From: Streptomyces sulfonofaciens
GTDB taxonomy: Bacteria; Actinomycetota; Actinomycetes; Streptomycetales; Streptomycetaceae
Length of the DNA stretch: 64,000 nucleotides
Assembly (NCBI RefSeq): GCF_014656295.1
Contig: NZ_BNCD01000005.1
Coordinates: forward strand, 186,001-250,000
Direction of reading: 5' to 3'
The translations under genes were made by a program, and so were the position numbers. This document shows, piece by piece, positions 59,475-64,000 of this stretch (position 1 is its first letter; every line of letters starts with the position of its first letter). The notes beneath the pieces are model-generated. The model had not been told where the DNA came from. It saw only the letters and a list, made by a program, of their open reading frames with translations, and searched no databases.

Positions 59475-59768
59475 AACGTTCCCTATGTTCACGAGGGGCG
59501 GAGCACCGCACCACGACTCTCCCCGCGGCCACCGCACAGGCTCGCCCTCTAGACTCCTCCTGGCCGCGCCCCGCCCCGGCGGAGGGCTGAGGCGCCCGCA
59601 GCCCGGGAGCCGCCCGGAGAGTACGGTACGGCGCCGCCCGTCCACAGCCGCCGGCCGTCCGGCGGAGTCCTGAGCGCACCGGCCGTCCGGCCCCTCGCGG
59701 AGCGCCGCGCAGCGGACCGGGCAGCACGGCACACGAGCACGAGAGCACCGCACTGGAGGCCCCCAGTC

Positions 59769-62186
59769 ATGTCAACACCCACCGTCCAGGTGCGCGCGGA
59801 AGCCGCCGCGCCGGCATCCGGAGGCGCACCAGGCGGAGCGGTCGAGGAGCATCCGTCCGGCCGCTGGTGGGCCCTGGCCGTGATCGGCCTGGCCCAGTTG
59901 ATGGTGGTGCTGGACGCCACCATCGTGAACATCGCCCTGCCCTCCGCCCAGCAGGCGCTCGGCTTCGACAACAACGGCCGCCAGTGGGTCATCACGGCCT
60001 ACTCGCTGGCCTTCGGCAGCCTGCTGCTGCTCGGCGGGCGGCTCGCCGACCTCCTGGGCCGCCGCCGCACCTTCATCATCGGCCTGATCGGCTTCGCCGC
60101 CGCCTCCGCGATAGGCGGGGCGGCGAACGGCTTCACCATGCTGGTCGTCGCCCGCGCACTCCAGGGCACGTTCGGCGCGATCCTCGCGCCGTCCGCGCTG
60201 TCCCTGCTGACCACGACGTTCACCGACCCCAAGGAGCGCTCCAAGGCGTTCGGCGTGTTCGGTGCCATCGCCGGCTCCGGCGGTGCGATAGGACTGCTGC
60301 TCGGCGGTGTGCTCACCGAGCACCTCAACTGGCGCTGGACCCTCTACGTCAACGACGGCATAGCCGTCTTCGCCGTCATCGGCGCCCTCGTCTTCGTCCG
60401 CAGCGCCATGCCCGCCGAGCGGCCCAAGCTCGACCTGCTCGGCACCCTGCTCGCGGCCGCCGGCCTCTTCGGCGTGGTCTACGGCTTCTCCAACGCCGAG
60501 ACGCACGACTGGAGCGACTGGATGTGCTGGGGCTTCCTGGCCGCCGGCGCGCTGCTGCTCGTGCTCTTCGTGGTGTGGCAGCACCGCGCCAAGCACCCCC
60601 TGCTGCCGCTGCGGGTGCTCGCCGACCGCAACCGCGCGGGCTCGTACATAAGCGTCTTCATCGCCGGTACGGGCATGTTCGGCGTCTTCCTCTTCCTGAC
60701 GTACTACCTCCGGCTGAACCTGAACTACTCGCCCGTGCAGACCGGCCTCGCCTTCCTGCCGATGGTGGGCACGCTGATGGTCACCGCCCAGCTCGCGGTG
60801 AACGTCCTGGTCCCGCGGCTCGGTCCCAAGCCGGTGGTGCCATTCGGCATGGCGGCGGCGGCTGCCGGTCTCGTCCTGTTCACCAGGCTCGACCTGAACA
60901 GCACCTACCCGGCCCACGTCCTGCCGCCGCTGATCGTGATGGGCTTCGGCCTCGGTCTGGTGATGCCGCCCGCGATGAGCCTCGCCACGCTCGGTGTGGC
61001 CCGCCAGGACCAGGGCGTGGCCTCGGCGATGGTGAACACCATGCAGCAGATCGGCGGCTCGATCGGCACGGCGCTGTTCAACACCATCGCCGCCACCGCC
61101 GCCACCGACTACGCCAAGGACCACATCGGGACGCGCAACCTCCCGGTCCTCGCGGCGCTGCACAGCTACTCCACCGCCTACTGGTGGGCCGCCGGGTTCT
61201 TCGCCGCAGGACTGCTGGTCTCCGTGACCGTCTACCGCAAGGGCCGCCCCCAGCCGCACACCCCGGCGCCCGCCGAGGAGAGTGCGGCGCAGCCCGCCCC
61301 GGCCCCGGCGCCCGCCGAGCCGCTGCCCACCCGGCCCCAGCACGCCAAGGGCGCGATCCCGACGGCCGGTCCCGCCGCCCTGAACGGCACCCATCCCGCC
61401 ACCGCGCCCGCCGAGCCGGTCACGCCCGCCGCGGGCCCGCAGGTGCACGGGTTCGTCCTCGACCCGGCCGGCCACCCGGTCCCGGGCGCCGCCGTCACCC
61501 TGATCGACCCGGCGGGTCTCCAGCTCGCCCGCGCCCAGGCCGCGGCGGACGGCCGCTACGCCCTCGCGGGCCCGGCGGCCGGCGCGTACGTCCTGATCGC
61601 CTCCTCGCCCGGGCACCAGCCGCACGTCGCCACCGTCACGGTCGGCCCGGCGCCCACCGCCTTCGATCTGCACCTGGTCGCCTCCGGCGGGCTGTCAGGC
61701 ACGGTGCACGCCGAGTGGAGCCCGATCGGCGGCGCCCTGGTGGTGGCCACCGACGCGCACGGCGACGTCGCGGGAACCGCCCGCTGCGACGACTCCGGCG
61801 CCTACCGGCTCACCGACCTCACCCCCGGCCTGTACACCCTGGCCGTCAGCGCCGAGGGCTACCAGCCGAGCGCCCTCACCGTCGACCTGGGCACCGCCTC
61901 CCCGACCAAGCAGGACATCGAGCTGCGCCCGGCGGCCCTGATCAGCGGCACCGTCCGCAACGACCGGGGCACCCCGCTGGCCGACATCCGGGTCACGCTG
62001 CTCGACCCCGCGGGGAACGTCCTGTCCCACCGCACCACCGGCGAGGACGGCGTCTACGCCTTCACCGACCTCCCGGACGGCCACTACACGGTGGTCGCCG
62101 CGGGATACCCGCCCCGCTCCACGCCGTTCACCCTCGGCAGGGACGGCACCGACACCTTCGACATCGAGCTGGGGCACGAGAGCTGA
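59769..62186 (+). CDS. MFS exporter (14-helix DHA2 type) fused to three carboxypeptidase-regulatory-like modules
   Basis: 805 residues. Residues ~30-490 are a DHA2 drug:H+ antiporter: MVVLDATIVNIALPSAQQAL in helix 1, GGRLADLLGRRRTFIIGLIG as motif A, and GAIAGSGGAIGLLLGGVLTE as motif C. After an Ala/Pro linker three ~75-residue β-sandwich modules follow: from ~557 GFVLDPAGHPVPGAAVTLID, from ~637 GLSGTVHAEWSPIGGALVVA, and from ~715 ISGTVRNDRGTPLADIRVTL. Each ends in a DGxYxxxxLxxGxYTLxVxA pattern. They resemble the regulatory-like (Cna-B-related) domain of carboxypeptidases. The ATG at 59769 has GGAGG at -10. The substrate is unknown. Confidence 0.93.
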   Translation: MSTPTVQVRAEAAAPASGGAPGGAVEEHPSGRWWALAVIGLAQLMVVLDATIVNIALPSAQQALGFDNNGRQWVITAYSLAFGSLLLLGGRLADLLGRRRTFIIGLIGFAAASAIGGAANGFTMLVVARALQGTFGAILAPSALSLLTTTFTDPKERSKAFGVFGAIAGSGGAIGLLLGGVLTEHLNWRWTLYVNDGIAVFAVIGALVFVRSAMPAERPKLDLLGTLLAAAGLFGVVYGFSNAETHDWSDWMCWGFLAAGALLLVLFVVWQHRAKHPLLPLRVLADRNRAGSYISVFIAGTGMFGVFLFLTYYLRLNLNYSPVQTGLAFLPMVGTLMVTAQLAVNVLVPRLGPKPVVPFGMAAAAAGLVLFTRLDLNSTYPAHVLPPLIVMGFGLGLVMPPAMSLATLGVARQDQGVASAMVNTMQQIGGSIGTALFNTIAATAATDYAKDHIGTRNLPVLAALHSYSTAYWWAAGFFAAGLLVSVTVYRKGRPQPHTPAPAEESAAQPAPAPAPAEPLPTRPQHAKGAIPTAGPAALNGTHPATAPAEPVTPAAGPQVHGFVLDPAGHPVPGAAVTLIDPAGLQLARAQAAADGRYALAGPAAGAYVLIASSPGHQPHVATVTVGPAPTAFDLHLVASGGLSGTVHAEWSPIGGALVVATDAHGDVAGTARCDDSGAYRLTDLTPGLYTLAVSAEGYQPSALTVDLGTASPTKQDIELRPAALISGTVRNDRGTPLADIRVTLLDPAGNVLSHRTTGEDGVYAFTDLPDGHYTVVAAGYPPRSTPFTLGRDGTDTFDIELGHES

Positions 62187-62242
62187 GCCCTCGGCCCCGG
62201 CCCGGCCCGGCACCGGACACCGGTCCACCGGGAGCAGGCGGT

Positions 62243-62272
62243 CCACCGGGGCCCCTCCGGCGGCCCCGGTGG
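62243..62272. terminator. Bidirectional terminator between the MFS fusion and pfaD-like genes
   Basis: CCACCGGGGCC (62243-62253), an 8-nt loop and GGCCCCGGTGG (62262-62272) form a perfect 11-bp stem, 4 bp before the stop of the convergent PfaD-like gene. Confidence 0.82.
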
Positions 62273-62275
62273 GGT

Positions 62276-63937
62276 TCACGGGGCCGCCGGGGCGGTGCCC
62301 GGCCGCCCGCCGGCGGCCGTGGCCCGCGCGGGATCCGCCAAGGCGGTGGAGCCGGCGGGATCCGCGGCATCCGTGCCGGGCGGCGGCAGGCGGTAGCGGG
62401 CGCAGGCGGACGGCAGGTGGACGCCGGCCAGCCGGAGCTGGGTGACACGGGAGTGGAAGGCGGCGCCGCGCAGCAGGTGCCCGGCGACGGCGGCGACGCC
62501 CCTGGCGCCCGGGTCGGCCAGGGCGCTGCCGGCGGTCCAGGCGTTGAAGGCCCCCATGGCGGGCCCGCACCACACCTGCCAGTCGCCCTGCCGCTCCGCC
62601 TCGCCCTCGGTGGCCCAGCGCGAGGCCATGCCCAGGTACCAGCGGAAGACCATCGCCATCCGGTACCTGGGGTCCGTCTCGGCACGCCGCAGCCACTCGG
62701 GGTGGTGGCGCGCGAGGTAGTCGGCGGTGTCCTGCCAGACCCGGGCGACGGGCCTGCGCAGGACGCGCTCCTCCAGGTGGCGGAGCTCGGCGGGCGGCAG
62801 CTCCGCGAGGCCAGCGTGGTCCCGGTACAGCCGGGACAGCCGGCCCGCGTGGGCGGCGAACACCGTGCCGCGGGCGAGCACCTGCACCTGGACGCCCTGC
62901 TCGAACATGTCCGCGGCCGGTGCCATGGTGCAGTCCGCGGGACCGGCGGCGGCCAGCAGCCGTTTGACGGCCGACGAGGTGCCGGCCTCCAAGGTGGCCT
63001 GGTTGACGGAGCCGGTGACCACGTAGGAGGCGCCCAGGGCCAGGGCCGCGACCACGGACTCCGGAGTACCGATGCCGCCCGCCGCCCCGATCCGCACGGG
63101 CGCCCGGTGCGGGTGCTCGCGCGCCACCCGGTCCCGCAGCCCCACGATCACGGGCAGCATCACGGCCAGCGCACGGCGGTCGGTGTGGCCGCCGGAGTCG
63201 GCCTCGAAGGTGATGTCGTCGGCCATCGGCACGGCCCGGGCCAGCTCGGCCTGCTCCGCGTCGGCCAGGCCGCGGGCCACCAGGTCCGCCAGCAGCTCCG
63301 GCGGTGCGGGCCGCAGGAACAGCTCGGCGGTCTCCGGCCGGGAGACCTTCGCGATCAGCCGGTTCTCCACCCGCACCCCGCCCGGCGCGCCCGGCGCGCG
63401 CCGCAGGCCGGCCACCCTGTACCGCACCAGGTCCGGTGTGAGCTGGACGAACGCCGACGCCTCCACACAGCGCACCCCGTACCGCAGGCAGGCGTCGACA
63501 CACCGGCGCTCCAGGGCCGGGTCCATCGGGCTGTGGATGAGGTTGCAGGCGTAGGCGCGGCCCGTGTCGCCCAGTTCCCGCGCCAGGCGCCGCAGGGCCG
63601 CGTCGACCCGGGCCTCCGGCAGCCCGGCCGCACCGAACGACGCCAGGTACCCGGCCCGGGACAGCGCGATGACCAGGTCCTCCCCGGAGATGCCGCCCGC
63701 CATCGACCCGGCCATGTACGCATGGCGCACCCCGTGCCACCGCCGGAACTCCGCCGAACCCAGCCTGCCGGGGTGCTGCGGCGCCGCCACGGCCAGGACG
63801 GTGGCGCCGCTGCCCGGGGCCGGCGGATCGCAGAGCGCACCCGGCTTGCCCCCGCTGCTGACGATGTAACAGGGCCGGTCGAGGTCCGCGAGGACCGCGT
63901 ACACGCCCTCCGCGTCGGAACGCACCGCCCGGCCCAT
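62276..63937 (-). CDS. PfaD-family enoyl reductase (PUFA/polyketide biosynthesis type)
   Basis: 553 residues. A flavin-dependent (nitronate-monooxygenase-like TIM barrel) trans-acting enoyl reductase of the PfaD family that works with PUFA synthases and some polyketide synthases. Typical pieces are HAYMAGSMAGGISGEDLVIA, ACNLIHSPMDPALERRCVDA, IGAAGGIGTPESVVAALALG, DMFEQGVQVQVLARGTVFAA, and the C-terminal DPRYRMAMVFRWYLGMASRW then FNAWTAGSALADP. ATG at 63937 overlaps the upstream gene's TGA (TGATG), so the two are translationally coupled. A GTG one codon earlier is possible. Confidence 0.9.
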   Translation of the reverse strand: MGRAVRSDAEGVYAVLADLDRPCYIVSSGGKPGALCDPPAPGSGATVLAVAAPQHPGRLGSAEFRRWHGVRHAYMAGSMAGGISGEDLVIALSRAGYLASFGAAGLPEARVDAALRRLARELGDTGRAYACNLIHSPMDPALERRCVDACLRYGVRCVEASAFVQLTPDLVRYRVAGLRRAPGAPGGVRVENRLIAKVSRPETAELFLRPAPPELLADLVARGLADAEQAELARAVPMADDITFEADSGGHTDRRALAVMLPVIVGLRDRVAREHPHRAPVRIGAAGGIGTPESVVAALALGASYVVTGSVNQATLEAGTSSAVKRLLAAAGPADCTMAPAADMFEQGVQVQVLARGTVFAAHAGRLSRLYRDHAGLAELPPAELRHLEERVLRRPVARVWQDTADYLARHHPEWLRRAETDPRYRMAMVFRWYLGMASRWATEGEAERQGDWQVWCGPAMGAFNAWTAGSALADPGARGVAAVAGHLLRGAAFHSRVTQLRLAGVHLPSACARYRLPPPGTDAADPAGSTALADPARATAAGGRPGTAPAAP

Positions 63938-64000
63938 CACGCGCCGCCCCGCTGCGCGCCGCGCAGGGCGGCACGGAAGTCGGCGGCCAGGTTCTCCACC
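63937..64000 (-). CDS. C-terminal end of a gene coupled to the PfaD-like reductase (partial)
   Basis: Only the last ~20 codons are inside the window, ending ENLAADFRAALRGAQRGGA and TGA at 63939-63937. The stop overlaps the reductase start, so it is the preceding gene of the same operon. From the usual partners of PfaD it may be an acyltransferase or PUFA/polyketide synthase subunit, but the fragment is too short to identify. Confidence 0.7.
   Translation of the reverse strand, partial: VENLAADFRAALRGAQRGGA

Noticed and set aside
1..64000. tRNA/rRNA genes, insertion sequences, integrase or att sites
   Set aside because: No cloverleaf-like, rRNA-like, transposase or integrase sequence was recognised; none is reported.

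Overview
This window is chromosomal DNA from a Streptomyces or a very close relative. GC content is very high, nearly every third codon position is G or C, GTG and occasional TTG starts are common, and the gene families are typical of the genus: a SpoIIE/GAF/PAS phosphatase, a WhiJ-type XRE/DUF397/RsbW-like cassette, DUF3152, DUF1707, DUF805, Tat-exported hydrolases and HxlR-MFS and TetR-NmrA pairs. I see no rRNA, tRNA, CRISPR array, insertion sequence, integrase or phage gene. I count about 50 genes, two of them cut by the window edges and at least one broken by a stop codon. Coordinates and translations were read by eye, and family names come from motif recognition without database searches.

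Layout. 1-17.9 kb: a class A penicillin-binding protein (left edge), a three-gene ABC-2 exporter, a DUF1707 protein, an SGNH esterase, a DUF445 membrane protein, an MFS symporter, an EEP-fold hydrolase, a SpoIIE-type phosphatase, a TmrB-like (tunicamycin-resistance-like) ATPase and a SEC-C protein. 18-31 kb: metabolic gene/regulator pairs, namely MFS/HxlR, Gfo-Idh-MocA/ROK and LysR/SDR, plus YidC, a fumarylacetoacetase-fold protein, an NagD-like phosphatase, a GNAT and a phosphofructokinase carrying the residue pair of pyrophosphate-dependent enzymes. 31-38 kb: secreted proteins (an M4 thermolysin-like protease, a DUF3152 protein, a three-repeat ricin-type lectin) around a WhiJ-type cassette whose DNA-binding regulator is split by an in-frame amber codon. 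38-46 kb: an aldo/keto reductase with an XRE regulator, a TetR/NmrA pair, an OmpR/histidine kinase pair and a membrane EEP hydrolase. 46-53 kb: a Tat-exported GH116-type glycosidase overlapping a CobW-type metal GTPase, then a secreted protein with a C-terminal carbohydrate-binding-like domain. 53-59 kb: a SCO5389-like protein with a CooC-like ATPase, a zinc-type CDF transporter, a DUF805 protein, an epimerase and a hotdog thioesterase. 59-64 kb: an MFS exporter fused to three carboxypeptidase-regulatory-like modules, and at the right edge a PfaD-type reductase whose upstream partner runs out of the window, probably the edge of a PUFA/polyketide-type locus.

Two patterns recur. Divergent regulator/target pairs carry clear inverted repeats in their shared intergenic DNA (near 19.8, 24.3, 30.2, 38.5 and 40.2 kb), so likely operators can be named. 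Many intergenic regions also carry unrelated short tandem repeats of 8-26 bp; the most striking is a degenerate array of 20-bp units at 56.48-56.77 kb. The genes do not form one pathway. The region reads as ordinary Streptomyces arm-proximal or mid-arm chromosome with several self-contained cassettes.
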